Positions 1 through 7,161 of a stretch of DNA of 9,339 bases are shown piece after piece (position 1 is the first letter of the stretch; every line of letters starts with the position of its first letter). The notes under the pieces were generated by a model. It was not told the DNA's origin, made no database searches, and saw nothing but the letters and a program-made list of their open reading frames with translations. A program made the position numbers and the translations under genes. Source of the stretch: Porticoccaceae bacterium (lineage in GTDB: Bacteria > Pseudomonadota > Gammaproteobacteria > Pseudomonadales > Porticoccaceae); assembly GCA_003448675.1 (NCBI GenBank), contig DLXZ01000135.1, positions 1-9,339 on the forward strand, written 5' to 3'.

Positions 1-165
1 GTGGTGCTGTTGACCGGGGGCTGTTTTCAGAATGCACTGTTGCTCGACTGCGCCGCAGAAGGGTTGGAACGCGCCGGCTTCAGTGTGTACACGCACGCTC
101 AGGTGCCGCCGAACGACGGTGGATTGGCGTTGGGCCAGGTCATGGCGGCGGCGCAAGCGCCATAA
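1..165 (+). CDS. hypF: HypF, carbamoyltransferase for hydrogenase maturation (C-terminal end only)
   Basis: This is the last 54 codons of an open frame that enters from the left edge and stops at TAA 163-165. The fragment carries two signatures of the HypF C-terminus: LTGGCFQN at about residues 5-12, matching the family's usual S/T-GG-x-FQN, and PPNDGGLALGQ near the end. These belong to the Kae1/TobZ-like carbamoyl-transfer domain. By family knowledge, HypF takes carbamoyl phosphate and ATP and passes the carbamoyl group to the C-terminal cysteine of HypE, the first step in making the cyanide ligands of [NiFe] hydrogenase; it acts in the cytoplasm. hypC starts 19 bases after the stop, and hypD and hypE follow, which supports the call. 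The N-terminal acylphosphatase, zinc-finger and YrdC-like domains should lie outside the window. Confidence 0.93.
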   Translation: MVLLTGGCFQNALLLDCAAEGLERAGFSVYTHAQVPPNDGGLALGQVMAAAQAP

Positions 166-168
166 GAG

Positions 169-174
169 AGGAGG
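169..174 (+). promoter_or_regulatory. Ribosome binding site of hypC
   Basis: A perfect AGGAGG lies ten bases before the ATG at 185, in the short gap after the hypF stop. It fixes the hypC start and is the strongest Shine-Dalgarno match I see among the hyp genes in this window. Confidence 0.8.
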
Positions 175-184
175 GTAACCAGTC

Positions 185-409
185 ATGTGCCTTGCGGTAC
201 CGGGACAGATCATCAGTATCGAAGGGGAGGACGCCTTCACTCGCAGCGCTCAGGTACGCTTCGGTGACGCGGTGCGCGAAGCCAGTCTGGCTTTCCTGCC
301 GGAAGCCAGCGAGGGGGACTATGTGCTGGTCCATGCCGGCGTTGCCATCAGCATATTGTGTGAAGAAGCGGCGGCGCGCACCCTCGGCTATCTGGAGAAG
401 ATCCAGTGA
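185..409 (+). CDS. hypC: HypC, hydrogenase maturation chaperone
   Basis: This is a 74-residue protein beginning MCLAVPGQI, the hallmark of the HypC/HybG family. Cys2, exposed once Met1 is removed, is the residue known to hold the iron and to contact the large-subunit precursor. The length is at the short end of the usual range. The rest fits the small beta-barrel of the family, with [11 protein letters not shown] in the middle and a helical tail ending in GYLEKIQ. By family knowledge HypC forms a complex with HypD, on which Fe(CN)2CO is assembled, and then delivers it to the hydrogenase large subunit. The stop overlaps the hypD start by four bases (GTGA). The sequence does not show whether this copy serves one specific hydrogenase. 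Confidence 0.95.
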   Translation: MCLAVPGQIISIEGEDAFTRSAQVRFGDAVREASLAFLPEASEGDYVLVHAGVAISILCEEAAARTLGYLEKIQ

Positions 410-1500
410 AATACGTCGATGAATACCGCGACCCGAAGGCTGCGCAACAATATGTCAAAGCGATTCACAATGCCGTGACGCGGCCCTGGACCATCATGGA
501 GGTGTGCGGTGGCCAGACCCACGCGATCGCCCGCTTTGGCATCCAGGATTTGTTGCCGGATCAAGTTGAACTCGTGCATGGACCCGGCTGTCCGGTGTGC
601 GTGACACCGTTGGAGATGATCGACAAGGCGCTTGCCATCGCCGCGCGCCAGGAGGTGATATTTTGCTCCTTCGGTGACATGCTGCGGGTGCCCGGGTCGC
701 GCTGCGATCTTTCGAACATACGCGCGCAGGGCGGTGATGTGCGCGCCATCTATACACCCCTCGACGCTCTCAAGATTGCCGAGGAGTATCCTGACAAACA
801 GGTGGTCTTTTTTGCGGTCGGCTTTGAAACCACTGCGCCCGCCAACGCCATGGCCGTGCATCTGGCGAAAATCCGGGGGCTCGACAATTTCTCCGTTCTC
901 GTTTCCCACGTTCTGGTGCCGCCGGCAATCGAGGCAATTGTGTCGGCGCCGGACAATCGCGTTCAGGGTTTTCTCGCCGCCGGGCACGTCTGTACCGTGA
1001 TGGGGACCCAGGCTTATTTGCCGCTGGCTGAGAAGTACGGTGTGCCCATCGTCGTTACCGGGTTCGAGCCGCTGGATATTCTCGAGGGCATCTATCGATG
1101 TGTCCGGCAACTGGAGGACGGGCGCGCGGAGCTCGAAAATCAATATCATCGCGCCGTCCGCGACGATGGCAATATTACGGCGCGGGCGCTGCTGGCAAGG
1201 GTTTTCCGCGTGGTGCGTCGCCAATGGCGGGGCATCGGGGAAATCGCCGACAGCGGCTGGGGACTGACACCGGAATACGCCGAATTCGACGCCGAAAAAC
1301 GCTTTGGCATTGCCGATATTGTGGTGGCGGAGCCCGAACAGTGCATTAGTGGCCTGGTGTTGCGGGGGCTGAAAAAGCCCATCGAGTGTCCGGCTTTCGG
1401 CAAACAATGCACGCCGGAGCGCCCCCTCGGTGCGACGATGGTTTCCGGCGAGGGCGCTTGCGCGGCGTATTACCGTTATCGTAGAGAGGGGGCCGCATGA
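406..1500 (+). CDS. hypD: HypD, iron-sulfur scaffold for Fe(CN)2CO assembly
   Basis: This 364-residue protein is close to the usual HypD length. It starts with GTG at 406, overlapping the hypC stop, with GGAG at 394-397 as ribosome binding site. The conserved motifs are present in order: CGGQTHAI with Cys34, GPGCPVC with Cys62 and Cys65, [12 protein letters not shown], and GFETTAP. A C-terminal set of four cysteines (Cys313, Cys328, Cys335, Cys352) matches the expected [4Fe-4S] ligands. By family knowledge HypD and HypC form the cytoplasmic platform where iron receives CO and two cyanides, the cyanide coming from HypE. All the key cysteines are intact, so the protein looks functional. The gene overlaps hypE by four bases (ATGA), so translational coupling is likely. 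Confidence 0.97.
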   Translation: MKYVDEYRDPKAAQQYVKAIHNAVTRPWTIMEVCGGQTHAIARFGIQDLLPDQVELVHGPGCPVCVTPLEMIDKALAIAARQEVIFCSFGDMLRVPGSRCDLSNIRAQGGDVRAIYTPLDALKIAEEYPDKQVVFFAVGFETTAPANAMAVHLAKIRGLDNFSVLVSHVLVPPAIEAIVSAPDNRVQGFLAAGHVCTVMGTQAYLPLAEKYGVPIVVTGFEPLDILEGIYRCVRQLEDGRAELENQYHRAVRDDGNITARALLARVFRVVRRQWRGIGEIADSGWGLTPEYAEFDAEKRFGIADIVVAEPEQCISGLVLRGLKKPIECPAFGKQCTPERPLGATMVSGEGACAAYYRYRREGAA

Positions 1501-2546
1501 GCGATGCAAAAACCTTTGACCTGAGTTGCGGCCTGCCTATTGAAAATCATGCTCGCATTAAGCTCGCCCATGGGGGTGGTGGGCGCGCGATGGCGCGACT
1601 CATCGAGGAAGTATTCATAGCGGCTTTTGACAACCCGCTGCTGCGGGAGGGGCACGACGGTGCGGTGCTCGATTTGCCGCGGGGACGCAGTGTGCTCACG
1701 ACCGACAGTTTCGTGGTGCGGCCCCTGTTCTTTCCCGGTGGCGATATCGGCTCGCTGGCAATCAACGGTACCGTCAACGATCTGGCGATGTGTGGCGCGA
1801 AACCCCTGTATCTGACAGCATCTTTTATTCTTGAGGAAGGTCTGGAAACCGAAATCCTGCGGCGGGTAGTGCGGTCGATGCGTACCGCCGCCGACGCTGC
1901 CGGGGTAGCCATCGTCACTGGCGATACCAAAGTGGTAGAGCGGGGTCGCGGTGATGGCATCTACATCAACACCGCTGGCGTCGGTTGTATCGAGCGCGAC
2001 ATGTCCGTCGCACCGCAACGCATCGCCGCGGGGGACGCGATTCTGCTCAACGGCGATATCGGGCGTCACGGCATGGCAGTGATGGGTGCGCGCGAGGCGC
2101 TGGCTTTTACCACGCCCATTGAAAGCGACTGCGCGTCCCTTTGGCATACCGTCGATGCGCTGTTGTCGGCAAATATCGACGTGCATTGTCTGCGCGACGC
2201 GACGCGCGGCGGACTCAGCGCCGTGCTCAACGAGCTGGCACAGGCCAGCGGCCTGCAATTCGACATTGTCGAGGGCGATATTCCCGTGTCGGCGCGCGTG
2301 CGCGGTGCCTGCGAGGTGCTGGGCCTGGATGCGATGCAGGTTGCCTGCGAAGGCCGCTTCGTTGCCCTGGTGCCGGAAAGTGCAGCAGAGCGGGCGCTGG
2401 CCATTATGAAGTCACGGGACGATGCCGCGAGAATAATCGGCCGCGCTACAGCCGGCGAACCTGGACTGGTGACCCTGCACACCCTCATTGGTGGGCGCCG
2501 CATACTCGATATGCCGGCGGGAGAGTTGTTACCAAGGATTTGTTGA
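1497..2546 (+). CDS. hypE: HypE, carbamoyl dehydratase making the cyanide ligand
   Basis: This 349-residue protein belongs to the PurM/ThiL/SelD-like ATP-binding superfamily. The N-terminal glycine-rich HGGGGR is at residues 25-30. The nucleotide-binding region includes LTTDSFVV (Asp70 within it) and [13 protein letters not shown] (Asn94, Asp95). The chain ends in PRIC, so Cys349 is the last residue; this is the conserved cysteine that receives the carbamoyl group from HypF and is dehydrated with ATP to a thiocyanate. The start is the ATG at 1497, overlapping the hypD stop, with a purine-rich GAGAGGGGG just upstream. It is the last hyp gene here, and no hydrogenase structural gene, hypA or hypB follows, so those would lie upstream or elsewhere. 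Confidence 0.97.
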   Translation: MSDAKTFDLSCGLPIENHARIKLAHGGGGRAMARLIEEVFIAAFDNPLLREGHDGAVLDLPRGRSVLTTDSFVVRPLFFPGGDIGSLAINGTVNDLAMCGAKPLYLTASFILEEGLETEILRRVVRSMRTAADAAGVAIVTGDTKVVERGRGDGIYINTAGVGCIERDMSVAPQRIAAGDAILLNGDIGRHGMAVMGAREALAFTTPIESDCASLWHTVDALLSANIDVHCLRDATRGGLSAVLNELAQASGLQFDIVEGDIPVSARVRGACEVLGLDAMQVACEGRFVALVPESAAERALAIMKSRDDAARIIGRATAGEPGLVTLHTLIGGRRILDMPAGELLPRIC

Positions 2547-3179
2547 AGTGCAATTGGATGAATTTAAGGCCATGAATCGCTCGCTGCGTGTTTTCCCCGA
2601 GCCAGCCAAGCACATTCTAATATATTTTATGGCTCCGTTTGTTGGCGCCCTGTCTCGGCGATATTCTCAGGAAGCTTACACGCAAGAAACAAGGTAACGC
2701 TATTGACGCTGTCCGCTGCCGTGGCGACGATGCCGTAGTCCAATGAACGGTACTAAGTTAAGTTTCGATTTATCACGGGATGGAAGCCTATTCTTGTGCG
2801 GTAATGATTGAGTCACCAGGTCCTGTAAGTTGGGGCTGCGGCTAATGTTGCACACAGGGCCATGAATCCGCTGTTTACACCGGACCCAACACCCACGTCG
2901 GTTACCATTTTGATGGGCGCTAGTCGATCCGCCAGGTACTTGCCCGCTTTGCCACGGAGGAGAGTAGTTTAGTCCCCTTGGTGGCTTCCCCCTGGCTTGA
3001 CATGCTCCATCGATAAATTCACCATCGCTGTAGAACCAGCGCCTGCTGGCGACATGAGCTGAATCCTTTGTTACAACCTTTTGGTATGTTTAGCTTGAAT
3101 AGCGTGCCGGATCGGCAATTACACAGCTCTCACTTTTAGCGGATAATAAGCAATGCTCAAGAATTAGGGATCCAGCGGG
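2547..3179. other. Gene-poor stretch between hypE and the GGDEF gene
   Basis: I find no convincing gene in these 633 bases. A 41-codon frame from ATG 2572 to 2697 has AAGG only two bases before its start and resembles nothing I know. On the minus strand, about 2822-2968, a stop-free run of some 40 codons reads like ordinary protein (it includes the string KYLADRLAP), but it is closed by stops at both ends and I cannot assign it; it may be chance or a worn gene remnant. An imperfect hairpin (GCCAC 2951-2955 with GTGGC 2981-2985) has no T-run after it. No clear terminator follows hypE. The last part should hold the promoter of the cyclase gene. Confidence 0.6.
3142..3147 (+). promoter_or_regulatory. 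Possible -10 element ahead of the GGDEF gene
   Basis: GATAAT at 3142-3147 matches five of six bases of the sigma-70 -10 consensus and lies 33 bases before the ATG at 3180. The base sequence 17 positions upstream (TTACAC at 3119-3124) is a poor -35, so the assignment is weak. A promoter is expected in this area because the gene is isolated from hypE by more than 600 bases. Confidence 0.25.
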
Positions 3180-4190
3180 ATGAATCGTTACGATCCTGAG
3201 CTCGGACGAGCAACACAGCTCCTCGTTAAGTACTCCCTCGTTGCTTCTTTTGTCGTGGTGATTGCGACGCCAGTTTTCGTTGTAAACAACATTGCCAGTG
3301 GGCGTTATTTGGTCAGTGTCGTGACGATCTTGGTGTTACTGGTAAGTGGTGCAAACGCCTGGTACTGCATAAAAGGGCGTTATCACCTGACCCTGGTTTT
3401 GTTCGGGCTGGTGCCCGCGATGCTTGTTTTTCTGGTAGTTACCTTTCGCGGTTTAGGGGTTGTAGGCGCGCTTTGGAGCTATCCGGTTGTTTTATTGTTT
3501 TACATGATGCTTCCGGGACGGTATGCATTAATAGCGAATGTTGCGCTGTTTGTGGTGGTTAATTACGAGGCGTGGTCGCTGTTCGAGCCCGCGGTTGCGA
3601 TTCGCTTCACCCTGACACTCGCAATAATTAGCATATTTGCGGCTGTGTTTATCCGACAGATGCGGCAACAACAATTTAAGCTGGAACGGCAGGCAATCAC
3701 GGACTCTTTAACCGGGCTCTTCAATCGCGTTCATCTGAACAGCGCCATGGACAAAGCTATCCAGCAAGCCCGTCGAACCGGGTTGCCCATGAGTCTGTTA
3801 ATGGTCGATATTGATCACTTCAAGCGGGTAAACGACCTCTATGGTCACCAGGTTGGCGACAAGGTATTGAGAGCCATTGGAGAATATTTTCTGGGTCGGC
3901 TTCGTTTGACCGATATGCCATTTCGCATCGGTGGCGAGGAGTTTATGGTGCTTGCTTTCAACGTTGATGAAGCAGCCGCTACTCAGCTTGGTGAAGAAAT
4001 GCGCAGGGAGATCGCATCACTCCAGTCGCTTGTTGAGCACCCCGTCACAGTCAGCATAGGGGTTGCGGCCCTGGGGTCCGATGATGACATGGATCAGTGG
4101 ATGAAAAACGCGGATCACAATCTTTATGTTGCTAAGGCAAATGGCCGCAATCGGGTTGTCGCGGGCACCACGGAGGGGAGGGTGCTATAG
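3180..4190 (+). CDS. Membrane-anchored GGDEF diguanylate cyclase
   Basis: This is a 336-residue protein. Residues 15-160 are strongly hydrophobic and fit about six membrane helices (roughly 17-37, 43-62, 70-88, 93-111, 114-132, 141-159). A cytoplasmic GGDEF domain follows from about 170. It has DSLTGLFNR at 175-183, the metal-binding DIDHFK at 210-215, and the active-site motif in the form GGEEF at 251-255. RLTD at 242-245 sits five residues before it, the canonical inhibitory I-site, so c-di-GMP feedback inhibition is likely. By family knowledge it condenses two GTP into cyclic di-GMP. No named sensor domain is recognisable; the membrane part could sense something itself. The start is supported by AGGGA at 3166-3170. 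The gene stands alone, with non-coding DNA on both sides. Confidence 0.93.
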   Translation: MNRYDPELGRATQLLVKYSLVASFVVVIATPVFVVNNIASGRYLVSVVTILVLLVSGANAWYCIKGRYHLTLVLFGLVPAMLVFLVVTFRGLGVVGALWSYPVVLLFYMMLPGRYALIANVALFVVVNYEAWSLFEPAVAIRFTLTLAIISIFAAVFIRQMRQQQFKLERQAITDSLTGLFNRVHLNSAMDKAIQQARRTGLPMSLLMVDIDHFKRVNDLYGHQVGDKVLRAIGEYFLGRLRLTDMPFRIGGEEFMVLAFNVDEAAATQLGEEMRREIASLQSLVEHPVTVSIGVAALGSDDDMDQWMKNADHNLYVAKANGRNRVVAGTTEGRVL

Positions 4191-4567
4191 AGGGGAATGC
4201 TTCGGTGGAGAACGTTTGCTGGGAAGGCAACCTGCCGAGCTAATTTCATGCATCCGCGGCATTATTCCTGCGTAACTAGGGCGACACCGCTTAAGCGAGA
4301 TGACTTGTTTGAATCCTCGCACTTGTCGCTTCAACCGTGGAAGTGGTGCCTGAAAAATGGTGATGGTTGTACCCAATAGCCGGTAGTTAAAGCGAAAGCC
4401 ACGCAGGCCAGGGAATTACCATGCTGGTTTTACGAGGCGACGTACTTTGGCTAAGGACTTCACCAGTCACCGTCCTTATGGGCGAATTGATATGGCTAAA
4501 TGCAGGGTTGCGTTGGCAACTCACGCGTTCTGCTTCGCCGTAACTGTCTAAGCCTTCCATGTAAGCC

Positions 4568-4593
4568 CCTTAGCTCGATTAACTAGGTTTTTT
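4568..4593 (+). terminator. Weak terminator-like hairpin with T-run
   Basis: CCTTAG at 4568-4573 can pair with CTAGG at 4583-4587, leaving one bulged T and a nine-base loop, and is followed directly by six Ts (4588-4593). The stem is short, so it would be a weak Rho-independent terminator. It could end transcription from the cyclase gene about 380 bases upstream, but that long 3' tail makes the assignment doubtful. Confidence 0.25.
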
Positions 4594-4725
4594 ACGTCGC
4601 TGTAGTCAATGATCTAGACAGGCAGAAGGCGATGGTGAGCTAGATACAGTAGTACCGCGAATTGGTGAGCGGATATTTGGTGATGTGGTATTTCGTGCTA
4701 CCGTTGCGACGTTTCAAGGATAGTT

Positions 4726-4751
4726 GCCAGCCGGTGGTCTATATGGCTGGC
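4726..4751 (+). repeat. Inverted repeat just upstream of the small membrane protein gene
   Basis: GCCAGCC (4726-4732) and GGCTGGC (4745-4751) are perfect seven-base inverted copies separated by 12 bases. The right arm ends about ten bases before the ribosome binding site of the next gene. No T-run follows, so it is not an obvious terminator. It could be a leader-RNA hairpin or a binding site for a dimeric regulator. The repeat is visible directly; its role is a guess. Confidence 0.5.
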
Positions 4752-4776
4752 CTAGCTTGAATTAGGAGTCATTCAT

Positions 4777-4986
4777 ATGCGCATACTAATTTTGCTGGTC
4801 GTGCTGGGTATTGTGTTCTTTTTGGTTAAGCAGCAGCTGGAGGTGAACACGCCGCCCGCTAGCGCGGATAGCCAGGCCGGGCCAGTGCCCTATGGCAGTG
4901 AGCTGGAAAAGACGCGTGCGGTGGAGGATTTTATGCGTGAACAGGCCGATGAGCGACTCAGGCAGGCTGATGAATTAACGCGTTAG
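4777..4986 (+). CDS. Small single-pass membrane protein, function unknown
   Basis: This is a 69-residue protein I do not recognise. Residues 2-17 (RILILLVVLGIVFFLV) form one membrane helix directly at the N-terminus. A Pro/Ala/Ser-rich linker follows to about residue 40 (NTPPASADSQAGPVPYG), then a charged, probably helical tail (about 41-69) rich in Glu, Arg, Asp and Gln, which could form an amphipathic or coiled helix. No lipobox cysteine is present, so this is more likely an anchor than a lipoprotein. TAGGAG eight bases before the ATG supports translation. It is 62 bases upstream of the MFS transporter on the same strand, so the two may share a transcript, though nothing shows that they work together. 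Confidence 0.7.
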   Translation: MRILILLVVLGIVFFLVKQQLEVNTPPASADSQAGPVPYGSELEKTRAVEDFMREQADERLRQADELTR

Positions 4987-5048
4987 GGAACGCAGAAAAG
5001 GTGCCCGATAAATACTCGTAGTTTGGTGGTGCGCTAAGGATATAAGCG

Positions 5049-6227
5049 GTGAAAAACGGTAAAAACGTTTGGCTATTGATGGTCTGTCAGGCGCTGACCA
5101 TGTCCATTCCTTCGTTTATGGTGTTTCTGGCCAGCATTATCGGCCAGACCCTGGCGCCGGATCCTGGTTACGCCACCTTGCCCGTGGGTGCTTTTTTACT
5201 TGGCTCCGCCCTGGGAACCCTACCAGTGATTCTGGCCATGCGCCGTTGGGGCCGCAAGGCGATATTTATCATGTGTTCCTTGATAGCCGGTATCGGTGGA
5301 TTGCTGGCGATAGCGGCCCTGATGAAATCGCATTTCCCCCTTTTTGTTGCCGCTGGCATGGTGTTGGGCTTTGGCCTCGCCGCTGGTCAGCAATACCGGT
5401 TTGCGGCGATGGAGAGTGTAGATGCCCCGGATATGCCCAAAGCCGCTTCACGCGTATTAATCGGCGGCATTATCGCGGCTTTTCTGGGTCCGGAGATTGC
5501 TATTCGCGGGGAATCTTTGTTAGGTACGCCATACGTAGGTTCGTTCGCTCTGTTACTGGTGGTAATCGCCATGGCGACACTGGTGCTTTTGTTCTTCGTC
5601 GAGCCTCAATCCGCTAACCAGAGCGCGCAAGGTGAGGCGCGGCCCTGGGGCAATATTCTGTCCCAGCCGGTTATCTGGGTGGCGGTGTTGTCCGGTCTCA
5701 CCGCATTCGCGGTGATGAGTACGGTGATGACGGCCACACCTCTGCATATGCATTTCGAAAATGGTCACAGTCTGGTGGATACCAAGTGGGTGATTCAGTC
5801 CCACATTGTTGCCATGTTTTTACCCTCGCTGGTGGTGCCGATGATTGTTAGCCGCATTGGCGAGGTGGGTCTGATTGGATTGGGTGTTGGGGCGTTCGTA
5901 GCCTCATTGGCGGTGATTTTTTCCGACTACGAGTTTATTAATTACTGGCTCTCGCTGGTGTTGCTGGGCCTGGGCTGGAATTTTCTGTTTATCGGCGGGA
6001 CAACCCTGTTGCCTCAGGGTTATCGGGATAGCGAACGCTTTAAAGTGCAGGCCTTTAATGATTTTACGATTTTTGGCGTGCAATCCACTGGCGCCTTGAT
6101 GGCTGGTTGGCTGCTGGCGCGCTTCGGTTGGCAGTATTTGCTGTTGGGCATGTTGCCCATACTGGCGATGTTGGTGCTGACTGTGGTGTATTGGCGAACC
6201 GCTAGAGCTTCCGTTGTTAGCGCCTGA
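5049..6227 (+). CDS. Major facilitator superfamily transporter, substrate unknown
   Basis: This is a 392-residue inner-membrane protein with about 12 hydrophobic helices in two halves, split by a polar loop near residues 185-203 (PQSANQSAQGEARPW). Between helices 2 and 3, RRWGRKAIF at 65-73 matches the core of MFS motif A. Helices 4-5 carry GFGLAAGQQYR (107-117) and an FLGPE (145-149), which look like conserved functional sites; the second half has polar stretches HFENGH (235-240) and WVIQSHIVAMF (247-257). The start is GTG at 5049, with AAGGA at 5036-5040 as ribosome binding site. The substrate cannot be told from sequence. The nearby degradation genes are on the opposite strand, so an uptake role for cyclic acids is only a thought. 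It ends at the shared terminator. Confidence 0.88.
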   Translation: MKNGKNVWLLMVCQALTMSIPSFMVFLASIIGQTLAPDPGYATLPVGAFLLGSALGTLPVILAMRRWGRKAIFIMCSLIAGIGGLLAIAALMKSHFPLFVAAGMVLGFGLAAGQQYRFAAMESVDAPDMPKAASRVLIGGIIAAFLGPEIAIRGESLLGTPYVGSFALLLVVIAMATLVLLFFVEPQSANQSAQGEARPWGNILSQPVIWVAVLSGLTAFAVMSTVMTATPLHMHFENGHSLVDTKWVIQSHIVAMFLPSLVVPMIVSRIGEVGLIGLGVGAFVASLAVIFSDYEFINYWLSLVLLGLGWNFLFIGGTTLLPQGYRDSERFKVQAFNDFTIFGVQSTGALMAGWLLARFGWQYLLLGMLPILAMLVLTVVYWRTARASVVSA

Positions 6228-6244
6228 GATTTATATCAGCATTA

Positions 6245-6272
6245 AAAAAACCCCGTTAGAACGGGGTTTTTT
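6245..6272. terminator. Bidirectional Rho-independent terminator between convergent genes
   Basis: CCCCGT (6251-6256) pairs with ACGGGG (6261-6266) around a TAGA loop. Six or more As precede the stem and six Ts follow, so the element reads as a stem plus U-run on both strands. It starts 18 bases after the MFS stop and lies 26 bases beyond the 3' end of the BadH-type gene on the other strand, exactly where a shared terminator would be expected. Confidence 0.93.
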
Positions 6273-6298
6273 ATGCGTGTTACAAAACACGGTTGTGT

Positions 6299-7096
6299 CT
6301 AGCCGATCATGCTGTAACCACCGCTGACGCTGAGCACTTGTCCGGTGATAAAGCCAGCGGCTTTCTGAGAGGATAAAAATACCACGGCGTTGGCAATGTC
6401 GCCGGGCTTGCCGATGCGCTTGAGCGGCAGGGATTTGGCGATGGCGGCGAATTGGTCCTCGGTGAACATGGCGTCCTTGACCGCCCACATGCTGTTTTCA
6501 CTGGTCTCGTCGGTGCTATCGGGTACGGTAACGCCGGGGCACACGCAGTTACACCGAATATTGCTGCGGCCGTTTTCCTTGGCCACGGTTTTCATAAAGC
6601 TGTTAGTGGCGGCCTTGAGGCCACCGTACACCGCCTCTCGGGGCTCGCCCTGGCGGCTGGCGTCGGAGCTGATGGAGACGATGGAACCGCCGTCGCCAGG
6701 AATCATGTAATCCAGCGCGGTTTTGGTGCAGTTGAGATTGCCCACGTAGTTAATTTTGATGAGCTTATCCCATAAGTCCGGCGTGGTTTGGGTGAAGAAC
6801 ATCAGTTTGTCCCAACCAACATTGTTAACCAGACAATTGACGCCGCCGTAGGCGTCGGAGGCCTGTTTAAACAGGTTTTCCACGCTACTCAGATCCGTCA
6901 CATCGGTTTTTATGACTTGCGCATCGGGCGCGCCCTGTTGTTTGGCCAGGGCGGCGACGCGCTCACCGGCCTCGGTGTCCAGGTCGGCGATGGTGATATT
7001 GGCGCCTTCCTCGGCGAATTTAAGCACGATAGCGCGACCGATATTGGAGGCGCCCCCGGTGACGATGACGGATTTGTTGTTCAGATCCAGGTCCAT
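6299..7096 (-). CDS. badH: BadH-type short-chain dehydrogenase (2-hydroxycyclohexanecarboxyl-CoA dehydrogenase)
   Basis: This 265-residue classical SDR has the cofactor motif TGGASNIG at 13-20, Asp38 at the end of the second strand (suggesting NAD over NADP), NNVG at 91-94, and a catalytic set of Asn116, Ser144, Tyr157 and Lys161 (YGGLK). Closeness to BadH of Rhodopseudomonas palustris, as I remember it, is seen in VGWDKLMFFTQTTPDLWDKL (94-113), in SSDASRQGEPREAVY, and in the ending GFITGQVLSVSGG. By family knowledge BadH oxidises 2-hydroxycyclohexanecarboxyl-CoA to the 2-keto thioester, the substrate of BadI, which is the gene directly upstream. The start at 7096 has AGAGG eight to ten bases before it. 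It is the last gene of the minus-strand cluster. A related ring alcohol as substrate is possible. Confidence 0.82.
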   Translation of the reverse strand: MDLDLNNKSVIVTGGASNIGRAIVLKFAEEGANITIADLDTEAGERVAALAKQQGAPDAQVIKTDVTDLSSVENLFKQASDAYGGVNCLVNNVGWDKLMFFTQTTPDLWDKLIKINYVGNLNCTKTALDYMIPGDGGSIVSISSDASRQGEPREAVYGGLKAATNSFMKTVAKENGRSNIRCNCVCPGVTVPDSTDETSENSMWAVKDAMFTEDQFAAIAKSLPLKRIGKPGDIANAVVFLSSQKAAGFITGQVLSVSGGYSMIG

Positions 7097-7131
7097 TGCT
7101 GATTACCTCTTGTATATTCTGTGTGTTCCGT

Positions 7132-7147
7132 GTCGCTCTGATGCGAC
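7132..7147 (-). repeat. Short hairpin in the badI-badH spacer
   Basis: GTCGC (7132-7136) and GCGAC (7143-7147) are inverted copies around a six-base loop, in the 65-base gap between the badI-like stop and the badH-like start. No U-run follows on the minus strand. It could stabilise or cleave the message between the two genes, or be chance. Confidence 0.25.
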
Positions 7148-7161
7148 GGTTTTGGCCCGTA

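Larger units (their letters stand above)
4191..4776. other. Gene-poor stretch between the GGDEF gene and the small membrane protein
   Basis: I see no convincing gene in these 586 bases. A 60-codon frame at 4197-4379 starts 7 bases after the cyclase stop, is rich in Arg, Cys and Trp, and has no recognisable motif. Structures visible here are a weak terminator-like element near 4568-4593, a short hairpin (GTTGC 4507-4511, GCAAC 4516-4520 with a four-base loop), and a better inverted repeat at 4726-4751, listed separately. TAACTAGG occurs twice, at 4273-4280 and 4580-4587, but I attach no meaning to it. The promoter of the small membrane protein should lie near the right end. Confidence 0.6.

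Noticed and set aside
388..1509. A 373-codon open frame on the minus strand across the whole of hypD
   Set aside because: It is exactly antisense to a gene with all expected HypD motifs. Its translation is rich in His, Arg and Ala, as expected from the opposite strand of a GC-rich gene, and shows no domain.
1476..2258. A 260-codon open frame on the minus strand within hypE
   Set aside because: It is antisense to hypE, has no recognisable motif, and its composition is typical of a shadow frame.
2572..2697. A 41-codon frame directly after hypE
   Set aside because: AAGG is only two bases from the start codon, the sequence is not family-like, and there is no other sign of translation.
2997..3018. 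TTGACA at 2997-3002 as a -35 box
   Set aside because: No -10-like element lies at 16-18 bases; the nearest AT-rich word is only about ten bases away.
4197..4379. A 60-codon frame just after the cyclase gene
   Set aside because: Odd composition with many Arg, Cys and Trp, no motif, and no good ribosome binding site beyond the end of the cyclase gene itself.
4376..4425. Possible c-di-GMP riboswitch after the cyclase gene (CCGGTAG, GCGAAAGCC)
   Set aside because: Only short fragments resemble the GEMM consensus. The conserved core and the two paired helices with the tetraloop and its receptor cannot be drawn.
4541..4590. Integron attC-like look of the stretch with AGCCCCTTAG and TAAC
   Set aside because: There is a passing likeness to the end of a Vibrio-type attC, but the GTTRRRY core and the matching imperfect inverted arms are missing, and no integrase or cassette array is seen.
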